NCBI RefSeq assembly: GCF_009939295.1
Contig: NZ_WVIC01000024.1
Location: 1-64,000 of the forward strand
Length of the DNA stretch: 64,000 bases
Source of the DNA: Petrachloros mirabilis ULC683
GTDB lineage: Bacteria > Cyanobacteriota > Cyanobacteriia > Thermosynechococcales > Thermosynechococcaceae
Direction of reading: 5' to 3'
Shown here: positions 21,399 to 28,763 of the stretch, piece after piece
Layout: each line of letters begins with the position of its first letter
How positions within the stretch are numbered: the stretch's first letter is position 1
Program-made: the position numbers and the translations under genes
The notes under the pieces: generated by a model
Databases searched by the model: none
Seen by the model: only the letters and a program-made list of their open reading frames with translations
Told to the model about the DNA's origin: nothing

Positions 21399-22313
21399 TC
21401 AAGAAGATTTTCTTAAAAAAAGTTTTCTAATGGGTGAAAATACTTCTTTTATCATATAAAACCATCGATTATACGAAAAAATCCAATAAATCATATATAA
21501 ATAACAGCGTCCACGTTCAAAATTAGAAATAGGCACTCGGTTTATGATTTGTAAATAATGAATAAATTGCTTCCAATGTACGAAAAAAGGAAAGAACTTT
21601 ATGCGGCCATCCAACTCAGGATAAAACCAAGCCATTCTGGCATTGGTATCTGGATAGCGATTCGTTGACTGTCCTGGATGAATTCTGCGACTAAATAATG
21701 GCTCAGGAATAATGTGAAATTTTCCGTAGAGTGCAATTTCACATAGCAGCGTGCGATCAGAGTCGGAATAATTTCGCTCTAGATCTGTTTTGCGAAGGGT
21801 TTCTGATCGAATCAGGCCGTAATTTGCTTCACAAAGATGATTGAAGGTAAATAGTTCTCTTAGGCGTTGAGCTGGGCTTAAAGACTGACCAATTAAATTT
21901 TCATTAATTCCCAGGCATTTTCCATGCTCGTCAATCAATTTGAATGAACAAAAGCAAAGTGATATATCAGGATTTTCATCTAGTATAGTGACACTTTTTT
22001 GCAAAAAACTAGGATCATACAAATCATCATCCGAGAACCAATGAAAATAAATTCCTTTTGCTAGTTTGAAAACAAAGTTATGATTATTGGATCCTCCTAT
22101 ATTTTTTGAATGTCGGTGATATTTGATGCGAGAGTCTTCATTGGCATATTTGAGACAAATTCGTTGAGTGCAATCTATGGAAGCATTATCAGAAATAATT
22201 AATTCAAAATCTGCAAAGGTTTGAGATAAAATTGAATCAATGGCCTGTGATAGATATTTTTCACCATTGTATACAGGAAGGCCAATGCTAACTTTTGGAG
22301 ATTGTTCAGTCAT
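21399..22313 (-). CDS. Family 2 glycosyltransferase
   Basis: A 304-residue GT-A enzyme with VSIGLPVYNGEKYLSQAIDS, IISDNASIDCTQ and the DxD-like HWFSDDDLYDPS. It is more AT-rich than the other glycosyltransferase at 19969, hinting at a different origin. The ATG at 22313 is the natural start (MTEQSPKVSIGLPV); codons upstream in the same frame are open for 33 more residues, but they belong to the family A element at 22327-22431. Together with the PIG-L gene it suggests transfer and deacetylation of N-acetyl sugars; that is inference from context. Confidence 0.9.
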   Translation of the reverse strand: MTEQSPKVSIGLPVYNGEKYLSQAIDSILSQTFADFELIISDNASIDCTQRICLKYANEDSRIKYHRHSKNIGGSNNHNFVFKLAKGIYFHWFSDDDLYDPSFLQKSVTILDENPDISLCFCSFKLIDEHGKCLGINENLIGQSLSPAQRLRELFTFNHLCEANYGLIRSETLRKTDLERNYSDSDRTLLCEIALYGKFHIIPEPLFSRRIHPGQSTNRYPDTNARMAWFYPELDGRIKFFPFFVHWKQFIHYLQIINRVPISNFERGRCYLYMIYWIFSYNRWFYMIKEVFSPIRKLFLRKSS

Positions 22314-22326
22314 TTCTGATTGGCTA

Positions 22327-22431
22327 TATAGCGGTTTACAGATCAATGCAGTACATGGAGTGCAGGGGGCAGCGCCCCCTGCGTGGGGGTGGACCCCAGC
22401 CCCGTATCTCACTCAGGTGAGAACCGCTGTA
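22327..22431. mobile_element. Family A element, inserted at the end of the PIG-L gene
   Basis: Starts TATATAGCGGTTTACAG and ends GGTGAGAACCGCTGTA; the inner arms carry GGGGGCAGCGCCCCC. Its right end supplies the last six codons and the stop of the PIG-L gene, and its left end lies 14 bases upstream of the next gene start, so it separates two formerly closer genes. Confidence 0.82.
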
Positions 22432-23083
22432 TCAAAACTTTTCGACAATAAAATGCTTCGGCATAGCCACTCGCAGCATTGGACTCAATGCCACGCAAAC
22501 GCATTAGCGCTAGAAAGGTATCTTCAGTAAACCATTGCCTGGATTTTTGACTTGAAAAATATTGAATAAGATGTAAAGTTTTTTCTTTGCAAATCTTCTC
22601 ATCAATCTCAAAAAAGAAATTGGGTGAACTGAGGTCACCATCATATTTTGGAATTTCATATTCTAGGATTAAGTGATCACGAAAGGTACTCCATGTTAAA
22701 TCTGATATAAATCTATGATCTTGATGTCGATCTTGACGATAATGGGTAAAGATTAAGTTCGGCGTTATGCTTTGTTTGAGTTCTTCAAAGAAATCTTTGA
22801 CTTCAATGCCCAGATAAGGCAGAAATCCATCTCTAAAACCTTGGATAATAATTTTTTGCTCGGCAACCTGTTTGAGAATGATAGAAGCACTCTCTAAAGC
22901 TTCTTGAGATCTTTCGTTGGCAGCACCTAAAACAACCCAGGTAATTGCGACCCGTGGATAGCGATTGATTAACGTGAGGAGTGTTCCCAGACAGCCGATC
23001 TCAATATCATCACTATGGGCACCCAGGCAAAGGATATGGAGTGGCTGTGTTTCTGGATTAATGTCAAAGGTTACGGTTAGCAC
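22409..23083 (-). CDS. PIG-L family N-acetyl sugar deacetylase
   Basis: A 224-residue LmbE/PIG-L protein. The zinc site is present: LGAHSDDIEIGC (His, Asp-Asp) and a HYRQDRHQDHR motif carrying the third His. The family removes acetyl groups from GlcNAc moieties of glycolipids or thiol cofactors. The start is a GTG at 23083. The C-terminal six residues, QRFSPE, and the stop are encoded by the family A element 22327-22431. Its neighbour is a glycosyltransferase, so action on a surface glycan precursor is likely. Composition is AT-rich compared with housekeeping genes nearby. Confidence 0.9.
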   Translation of the reverse strand: MLTVTFDINPETQPLHILCLGAHSDDIEIGCLGTLLTLINRYPRVAITWVVLGAANERSQEALESASIILKQVAEQKIIIQGFRDGFLPYLGIEVKDFFEELKQSITPNLIFTHYRQDRHQDHRFISDLTWSTFRDHLILEYEIPKYDGDLSSPNFFFEIDEKICKEKTLHLIQYFSSQKSRQWFTEDTFLALMRLRGIESNAASGYAEAFYCRKVLIQRFSPE

Positions 23084-23121
23084 GTGAAAGTCTCAATAGA
23101 CACTGACTATTAGGCACCCGA

Positions 23122-23234
23122 CTGAGTTGTCTGTCAACTTTGTCTTGAAGGATAGCTGAGTACCCAGAAGTTGATGGAGGTTAAATTTTGAGGAATCCCA
23201 AGCTCCTCAAAATTTTCCTGACGGAACACTTAGG
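23122..23234. repeat. Repeat family C, copy 2
   Basis: Runs from CTGAGTTGTCTGTCAACTTTG to CAAAATTTTCCTGACGGAACA, followed by CTTAG, which overlaps the surE stop. It matches 54927-55027 along its whole length. The putative 5-base flanks CTGAG and CTTAG differ at one base. It lies directly after surE and fills the gap to the PIG-L gene. Confidence 0.72.
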
Positions 23235-24045
23235 TAGGTTGAGCCAGGGCAAGATGGTTCTCTAGCCAGGGTTGCAGTTTACTGAGGCAACTGTAGTAGG
23301 TTAGATCGCACTGCAAGGGCGTAATGGTAATGCACTGGTCACGAATGGCCTGAACATCGGTCATCACTGAAGCGTTTACATCTGTTCGTTGGGAGGGGGC
23401 GCAGTCTTCTAGGACTTCTCCGGCTAGCCAATAATAGACTCTGCCTCGGGGATCGATGCGTTTTTCAAACATGTCATAGTAACGGCGCACCCCTTGGCGG
23501 GTTATGATTGCTCCTGCCATTTGATCGGCAGGGACTGGTGGAATATTCACATTCAACAGCATCAACTCTGGTAAAGGTTGTTCTCGCAACTGCTGAATGA
23601 GCCGCAGCGCAAACTGTGCTCCAGGCTCAAAATTGGTATAGGTAAAGCTTGCTAAGCTAAAGGCCAGACTGGGAATTCCTTCAAGTACGCCCTCCATGGC
23701 GGCAGACACAGTGCCGGAGTACAAAACATCTGTACCCAGGTTGGCTCCCTGATTAATGCCTGAGAGCACAAAGTCAGGAGAATGATCGAGCAATGCTCCC
23801 AGCGCTAGTTTAATGCAGTCTGAGGGCGTTCCGGAGCAAGCCCAAGCTCGCACCTTGGGATCAAAAACAGAGTCTACCAGCTCAGCCCGAATGGGCTTAT
23901 GGATGGTTAAACCATGGCCGGTAGCGGAGCGCTCCCGGTCAGGGCACACGACTGTGACATCATGACCTGCAATGGCTAGGGTATTGGCTAGGGTTTGGAT
24001 GCCGGGCGCAAAAATGCCATCGTCGCTGCCAACTAAAAGCTTCAT
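23230..24045 (-). CDS. surE: 5'/3'-nucleotidase SurE
   Basis: A 271-residue SurE phosphatase acting on nucleoside 5'- and 3'-monophosphates. The metal site is Asp8-Asp9, Ser40 (in RERSATGHG) and Asn98 ([10 protein letters not shown]), all in place. The usual N-D-D-G loop reads S-D-D-G here, one substitution next to the catalytic Asp. The C-terminal [20 protein letters not shown] is the family dimerisation arm. The stop codon touches a family C repeat. Divergent from the NIL-ferredoxin gene with 190 bases between. Confidence 0.94.
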   Translation of the reverse strand: MKLLVGSDDGIFAPGIQTLANTLAIAGHDVTVVCPDRERSATGHGLTIHKPIRAELVDSVFDPKVRAWACSGTPSDCIKLALGALLDHSPDFVLSGINQGANLGTDVLYSGTVSAAMEGVLEGIPSLAFSLASFTYTNFEPGAQFALRLIQQLREQPLPELMLLNVNIPPVPADQMAGAIITRQGVRRYYDMFEKRIDPRGRVYYWLAGEVLEDCAPSQRTDVNASVMTDVQAIRDQCITITPLQCDLTYYSCLSKLQPWLENHLALAQPT

Positions 24046-24236
24046 GGGTAGGGGGTAAAAGTCTCAGGATGATTTGGCTGCCAAGGTTACTTCGGGGTTG
24101 ATTAGATCAAACCACCTACAATAAAGCTAGGGGAGTATGCTCTAGCATACTTTAGTTAAGGAAGGGACAGTGGTGTTGAGTGCTTTTGGCAGGGTGGCCA
24201 TGGCTCAAAGTTTTGACAATTTAGTGAGGTCTCAGG

Positions 24237-24641
24237 GTGAAAAAACGAGTCACACTTACTTTCCCTTATCGCACGGTGCATATGCCTGTCACCTATCGAT
24301 TGGCCAAGGAGTTTAATGTCGCAGCCAATATTATTCGGGCGCAGGTGGCTCCCAATCAAGTCGGAAAGTTGGTCGTGGAGCTGTCGGGGGATATTGATCA
24401 GCTTCAATCTGCAATGGACTGGATGCGATCGCAGGACATCGGCATCTCTTTAGCCAATCGAGAAATCGTCATTGACGAAGAAAGCTGTGTCCACTGCGGC
24501 CTCTGTACCGGAATTTGTCCCACAGAAGCCCTCACTCTAGATCCAAAAACATTTCAGCTTCACTTTAGCCGACTCCGATGTATTGTCTGTGAGCAATGCG
24601 TACCCACCTGTCCCGTGCAGGCTATTTCCACCAATTTTTGA
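24237..24641 (+). CDS. NIL-domain 4Fe-4S ferredoxin
   Basis: A 134-residue protein starting with GTG. The first 75 residues are a NIL domain (ligand-binding alpha/beta fold also found in methionine ABC ATPases). The second half is a bacterial-type ferredoxin with two cluster motifs: C84-x2-C87-x2-C90-x3-C94 and C115-x2-C118-x2-C121-x3-C125, each closing with Cys-Pro. It is widespread in cyanobacteria, where homologues have been tied to methionine/sulfur metabolism or electron transfer near photosystem I. No operon partner is visible. Confidence 0.92.
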   Translation: MKKRVTLTFPYRTVHMPVTYRLAKEFNVAANIIRAQVAPNQVGKLVVELSGDIDQLQSAMDWMRSQDIGISLANREIVIDEESCVHCGLCTGICPTEALTLDPKTFQLHFSRLRCIVCEQCVPTCPVQAISTNF

Positions 24642-24745
24642 GGAAATTTACCCGCCACGTAAGCGTCGCTACGACTATGCTGGCTGAGCCAAGTCGAAGC
24701 CAAAACCTACCGAAGATGTCCCCTTCGACTCCGCTCAGGGGACAG

Positions 24746-25081
24746 TTATCCACCACTGACCTTGACCGCATACCCGAGACCGGACAACACTTGTACTAGC
24801 ATTTGGCGATGGTCGCCCTGAATTTCGATCTTGTTATCCTTGGCGGTGCCCCCAGAACCACACTGAGACTTTAGGGTTTTCGCCAGCCTGCTCAGGGTTG
24901 CGGGCTGGACTTGAAAGCCAGAGATCACCGTCACTGTTTTTCCCTTGCGTCCCTTTCGAGAAGCTTGTATCGTCAAATTTTGCTGATTCGGCGGTGGGTC
25001 TGGGCGCGTGGTGGCTGGAGAGGATTCTCCAAACTCACGATAAGCAAGTTGATCATGTGTACGTCTAGTGGACTTTCCCAT
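24746..25081 (-). CDS. yciH: SUI1/YciH-family translation factor
   Basis: A 111-residue protein with the eIF1 fold: after a disordered, Pro-rich N-terminus come RKGRKGKTVTVISGF, LAKTLKSQCGSGGTAKDN and IEIQGDHRQMLVQVLSGLGY. These match the basic loop, the G-(S/C)-G-G-(T/S) turn and the G-D-x-R motif of the family. YciH scrutinises initiator tRNA on the 30S subunit and acts as an inhibitor of leaderless or aberrant initiation under stress. It is monocistronic. Confidence 0.92.
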   Translation of the reverse strand: MGKSTRRTHDQLAYREFGESSPATTRPDPPPNQQNLTIQASRKGRKGKTVTVISGFQVQPATLSRLAKTLKSQCGSGGTAKDNKIEIQGDHRQMLVQVLSGLGYAVKVSGG

Positions 25082-25262
25082 ATTTTTGAGTTAATTGCAG
25101 CACAGGTATAGCGATCCCCAATGATTTATGAATCCCTTCTGGTACATCCCCCGTAGCTTGCGCCGATCATTCTGAGGGACAGTAGTGCATCCCGAAGGGC
25201 AAATTCCGTAATGCCCCGCCCGCTTGAGGCGAGGATAAAAATTTGAATACTCCCTCCAATTT

Positions 25263-26000
25263 TTACTTTTCAAATATATTTATTTTTTGGTCACGCACTC
25301 CCATTTTTAAGCCAAAGACATAGGATAATATAATACTTAGAACCAACATTTCTCCGCCATCTTCTATTACAGCAGAAAGATGTTCTGAAATATATGCCCA
25401 ATAGCTTAAAGATTTGTATTCTAGTATGTTCCAAGTCATAATGCCCAACATGTCTATGAAAACACCAAAAATAGCCAAAATTACAATAAGCACAAACAGG
25501 TTTTTTGAAACCTTTTTCCCTTGCTCATCTGTCCTTAAATATGCAAAGCCTATTAGCGAAAACAAAACTAGAGCATAAATAGCATATACCAATAATTCTC
25601 CATAATCTTGAGGTCTCAAATAAAATTTATCATTAAAATAAACAGACAGTGATCCTCCCACCCTTTCATGAATTTGAAGCGCATCATCTAGGAGTAAGAT
25701 CAAAAACATTAATGACCAGGAAAAGTATATAAATTTTTTTCTAGTGATTCCAAGCAAAAACAACAAGATCGCCACCCAGTATTCTTTCATATACATATGG
25801 GTCTCAGCGAATGAATAGTCTTCAGAAAGATCATAAAGATTTCCCTCAGGCAATCTAACTGAAACAAAAACATGGAGCAAGATAAAGGCAATATCTCCTA
25901 GGACTAGCAAGATCAGTAGCTTACTAGCACTATCTTTGATTCTCAGATCAAGAATTTTCGGTCTAAAATTATACAGCTTTTTCAATTCCAACTTAAACAT
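25263..26000 (-). CDS. Multi-pass membrane protein of unknown family, paralogue A
   Basis: A 245-residue protein with about six or seven hydrophobic helices. Its landmark is Asp105-Asp106-x3-Ile110-His111-Glu112-[RK]-[VI]-Gly at the end of a helix, a later Asp183 in the middle of a helix, and Glu206 with Glu213-Asp-Gly-Gly-Glu217 before the last helix. The neighbour at 26225 has the same arrangement, so the two look like diverged duplicates. Buried acidic and His residues at helix ends are what metal-binding membrane enzymes show, but I do not recognise a described family. The gene is clearly AT-rich relative to its flanks and is followed by repeat sequence, consistent with horizontal transfer. 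Confidence 0.85.
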   Translation of the reverse strand: MFKLELKKLYNFRPKILDLRIKDSASKLLILLVLGDIAFILLHVFVSVRLPEGNLYDLSEDYSFAETHMYMKEYWVAILLFLLGITRKKFIYFSWSLMFLILLLDDALQIHERVGGSLSVYFNDKFYLRPQDYGELLVYAIYALVLFSLIGFAYLRTDEQGKKVSKNLFVLIVILAIFGVFIDMLGIMTWNILEYKSLSYWAYISEHLSAVIEDGGEMLVLSIILSYVFGLKMGVRDQKINIFEK

Positions 26001-26015
26001 TTATAATTAGATATT

Positions 26016-26174
26016 TATACAGCGATCCCAAATAATTTTAAACTCATAGACTTTGCACTACCCCTCTATAGTCTCTCCTTGGTTCTAGTGCAGCGGCGCG
26101 AAGCGCAGGGGGCAGCGACATCCGGGGGGTCATGCGGGGTGTCTTTGTTCATAACTGATTTGGGATTGCTATAT
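26016..26174. mobile_element. TATAGC(A/G)ATCCCAAAT element, long form
   Basis: Starts TATACAGCGATCCCAAAT and ends ATTTGGGATTGCTATA, an inverted repeat of about 15 bases with a few mismatches, spanning about 159 bases. It has no coding content and lies between the two paralogous membrane-protein genes. A partial relative (TATAGCGATCCCCAATGATT) is at 25107-25130. Confidence 0.65.
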
Positions 26175-26224
26175 AGTACCTGCTAGGTCTCTTGAAGACA
26201 TAAAGTTTATAATTTTTGATATTT

Positions 26225-26926
26225 TCATATTTTTTTGACATTAGAAATTTGGATAGTTCTTAATTCCAAGGATTTTGACATATATTCCAGAAGAGAATAA
26301 GCAAATATTTCCACTCCAATATTCTCTAAAAATTCTTCTAATGTCGTCATTAGTGCATAGGTTAAATTTTCAGCTCCCATAGTATACTCTATTCTAGAAT
26401 TGATCATTTCCACGCCAAGTGCACCTGCCAAAAAAATACCAGCAGATACTAAAATTAGATTTCTAAAGTAGCGAGGCAAGCTTAATAAAAATCGAAAGTA
26501 ATAAATACCTAATGCAACGATCAAAGTAATTCCAAAAACAATCCAACTGTAATGAAGCCATCCACCAAGTTCAGGTATATCCAGCAAATCTCCAATTTTT
26601 TCGTGAATCATAGCAACTTCATCAATGGACATTAATAAAAAAATTGTAGACAGCACAAACCACTTGGCTGAATAGAAGTTAACAATTTTCTTTTTGAGAA
26701 CTGCAATAAATCCAAGTAAAATGGAACAAAATAATAGCGCAAAAGATGAGAACCAGGTCGGAATATTATTATCTCCATCAACATAAAATATCCACGACAA
26801 TCCTTTGAGTGTGGATCCCAAATAAAACTGGTTAAAAAGTAAAATTGTGTTAATTAATGTTAAAATTATACTAGTGATAACTAACACAAATAGTACTGTT
26901 TTCTTTTCAAGACTAATTTCAAGCAT
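26225..26926 (-). CDS. Multi-pass membrane protein of unknown family, paralogue B
   Basis: A 233-residue protein counted from the ATG at 26926. About six hydrophobic helices carry Asp102-Glu103-x3-Ile107-His108-Glu109-Lys-Ile-Gly at a helix end, Glu173 within a later helix, and Glu197-Glu198...Glu201-Asn-x-Gly-x-Glu206 before the final one. Each of these aligns with a matching motif in the protein at 25263. The frame stays open upstream to 26977, abutting the Zn-ribbon gene stop, so a longer start (TTG) cannot be excluded. AT-rich like its paralogue. Function unknown. Confidence 0.82.
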   Translation of the reverse strand: MLEISLEKKTVLFVLVITSIILTLINTILLFNQFYLGSTLKGLSWIFYVDGDNNIPTWFSSFALLFCSILLGFIAVLKKKIVNFYSAKWFVLSTIFLLMSIDEVAMIHEKIGDLLDIPELGGWLHYSWIVFGITLIVALGIYYFRFLLSLPRYFRNLILVSAGIFLAGALGVEMINSRIEYTMGAENLTYALMTTLEEFLENIGVEIFAYSLLEYMSKSLELRTIQISNVKKI

Positions 26927-26977
26927 GTTTGTCAGACGAAACGGAGGAGAACAAACCCAAAGTCGAACTGACTCCAA

Positions 26978-27529
26978 CTATTTCAGCCGCAGCCAAGCCT
27001 TATTACTTTGCCGCCGACTTCGGTTCATCTCTAGGCCAAAGGCAGCATAAGCCTCTTCTGAATTCAGCCCTCGAAATCGTGTGAAGTTAACTGTTGTCAC
27101 CCCGTCCGAAGTTTGGATCACCGAATCAGGGTTCTGGAGATCACCGCCCAATTTTTGAAACGCTTGCTCTGCGGTCAGCCAAGTTCGAGCAGTTACATCC
27201 TCAGGAATGGACTTTTCTAGGGCTGACAGCCGATCTGCAAGCCCCTGCATCAGTTGACCAGTTTGGGCTTTGGGTTGAGGACGATGCTGTCGCAAGGTCG
27301 CCCACTGTTGACCTAGCCAAGCGCGAACATATCGAACCACCCGCCCCACAATGCGCCCCACCAACTGCAAGATGCGTCCGGGGGTTGACTGTGCAGGCTT
27401 AGAGATGGGCGTATCGCTGGATTTTGTTTTCAGGGGAGCAGTTGACCAGCCACAGTTGGCGCAGACCTGACGCCCAGAGCGCAAAGGCGCACCGAGACGC
27501 GTTGAACAGCGAGGACAGGTTTCAATCAT
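26978..27529 (-). CDS. Zn-ribbon protein of unknown function
   Basis: A 183-residue protein starting with a rubredoxin-like zinc ribbon: C-x2-C (5, 8) and C-x2-C (23, 26). A basic, Arg-rich linker (about 50-85) follows, then a soluble C-terminal domain (about 90-183) with no family I recognise. It overlaps the upstream VOC gene by four bases (ATGA), so the pair is translationally coupled. Confidence 0.75.
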   Translation of the reverse strand: MIETCPRCSTRLGAPLRSGRQVCANCGWSTAPLKTKSSDTPISKPAQSTPGRILQLVGRIVGRVVRYVRAWLGQQWATLRQHRPQPKAQTGQLMQGLADRLSALEKSIPEDVTARTWLTAEQAFQKLGGDLQNPDSVIQTSDGVTTVNFTRFRGLNSEEAYAAFGLEMNRSRRQSNKAWLRLK

Positions 27530-27945
27530 GACGATGTAGGCTCGCAGAGCAGTTCAATGGGTAGGAAATCGGTATCTGCAATAAAGGCGACTTCATAGGT
27601 GCGATCGCCAATTTGCTGTGACGTAGGGGGCAGTAACACTTTTAAAAATAAAGATTGATCGGCAAGGCGGGTCTGTAAAGACTGCAACCAGGATCCCAGC
27701 GACTCAGTGGCACCAAGGTCAGCAGTCACATCAAAGGATAAATGATAATACCCAACATAATGGGGATCGCCAAACGCATCCGCAGCCGGACGAGGTTCGG
27801 GAATTTGAATCAGCTCCAGCCGCCCCGCCTCCCCCATGAGCCAACACGCTAGGGTCTCCCCCGTTGTAAATCGTGCTTCAACCCTAAATCCGAGGACATT
27901 GTAGAATGCGATCGCACGATGGATATTCGCCGTGCGGATTGACAT
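27526..27945 (-). CDS. VOC (glyoxalase-fold) family protein
   Basis: A protein of about 139 residues with the vicinal-oxygen-chelate pattern: IHRAIAFYNVLGFRVEARF at the N-terminus, LIQIPEPRP in the middle and YYHLSFDVTADLG in the second module. Metal ligands would be a His near the start of each module and Glu near the ends. The substrate is unknown. The start at 27945 has AGGGGG six bases upstream; two in-frame ATGs at 27960 and 27963 also exist. It overlaps the downstream Zn-ribbon gene by four bases. Confidence 0.85.
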   Translation of the reverse strand: MSIRTANIHRAIAFYNVLGFRVEARFTTGETLACWLMGEAGRLELIQIPEPRPAADAFGDPHYVGYYHLSFDVTADLGATESLGSWLQSLQTRLADQSLFLKVLLPPTSQQIGDRTYEVAFIADTDFLPIELLCEPTSS

Positions 27946-27971
27946 GTGATGCCCCCTCATCATCCAACCCC

Positions 27972-28490
27972 CTACTCAAAAAATGGACTATAGGGCGAGT
28001 GAGTTGGCATCCCAGGTTCTTTTTCTAACGAAAAATTAATCACATCCCACTGAGGATCTTTCTCAGGATCCGGCCCAAACTCAACAGGTAGGCCATAGAG
28101 GCGGGGGCGAAGCAGCTCGCCCCCCTTAGACCAAGGCGTTGTACGCTCCAAGTAAGTACAAATCAGTTCTCGATAGCGGCTCGCAATAATGACACGAGTC
28201 GCTCGAAAGCCCTGGGTATAGAGTCGATCCAGCGCCTCATGAATTTCAAAGCGAATCCCATCCGGATGAGTATGTTGACGATACCACTCTCCCTTCCAGA
28301 GCCGCCAATGGCGGCCAGATTGCAGATGAACAAGCTCCCCAGTATGGGGATCAGCTTCAAACGCACCATGACGAGGGCAGAGATAGGTATCCGTCAAGGT
28401 TAAGGCCGACACCGTTTGGCGACAGTGTGGACATTGAATATCTGGCCCAAAAATTGGATACTGCAAACTTACATGGGTCATGAAGTGCAT
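27972..28490 (-). CDS. Cyanobacterial Zn-ribbon-containing protein, resembles TIGR02652
   Basis: A protein of about 172 residues. The opening carries PDIQCPHCRQ and a second pair in YLCPRHG, making a zinc ribbon, followed by WRLWKGEWYRQH and a helical region. The layout recalls the cyanobacterial family TIGR02652, but I give that from memory and with reservation. It begins an apparent three-gene group (this, VOC, Zn-ribbon) on one strand with small gaps. Start is ambiguous among GTG 28511 and ATGs at 28490 and 28481. Confidence 0.75.
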   Translation of the reverse strand: MHFMTHVSLQYPIFGPDIQCPHCRQTVSALTLTDTYLCPRHGAFEADPHTGELVHLQSGRHWRLWKGEWYRQHTHPDGIRFEIHEALDRLYTQGFRATRVIIASRYRELICTYLERTTPWSKGGELLRPRLYGLPVEFGPDPEKDPQWDVINFSLEKEPGMPTHSPYSPFFE

Positions 28491-28763
28491 CCCTGCTGAA
28501 GGACTCTGCACACCAGGTTAAAGCAATTTTCTACAGTTCTGAATCAAATCTCAGGAATCCTCAAGGCTCAAGTCTTAAGCTCTAGATGTTGACAAGAGTC
28601 ATTAGGGTGCCTGGGCACAAACTCCTGCACCCTACCGCGAGACTAAATCCACTGATTTACCCAACCCATACACCTGGCGCAAGACATCTTTTTATTATAC
28701 TCGTGCTGTCACAGGGCAGAATGCACCAGAAGCGAAGTATAGAATCATGCTAGCAGCACAGGT

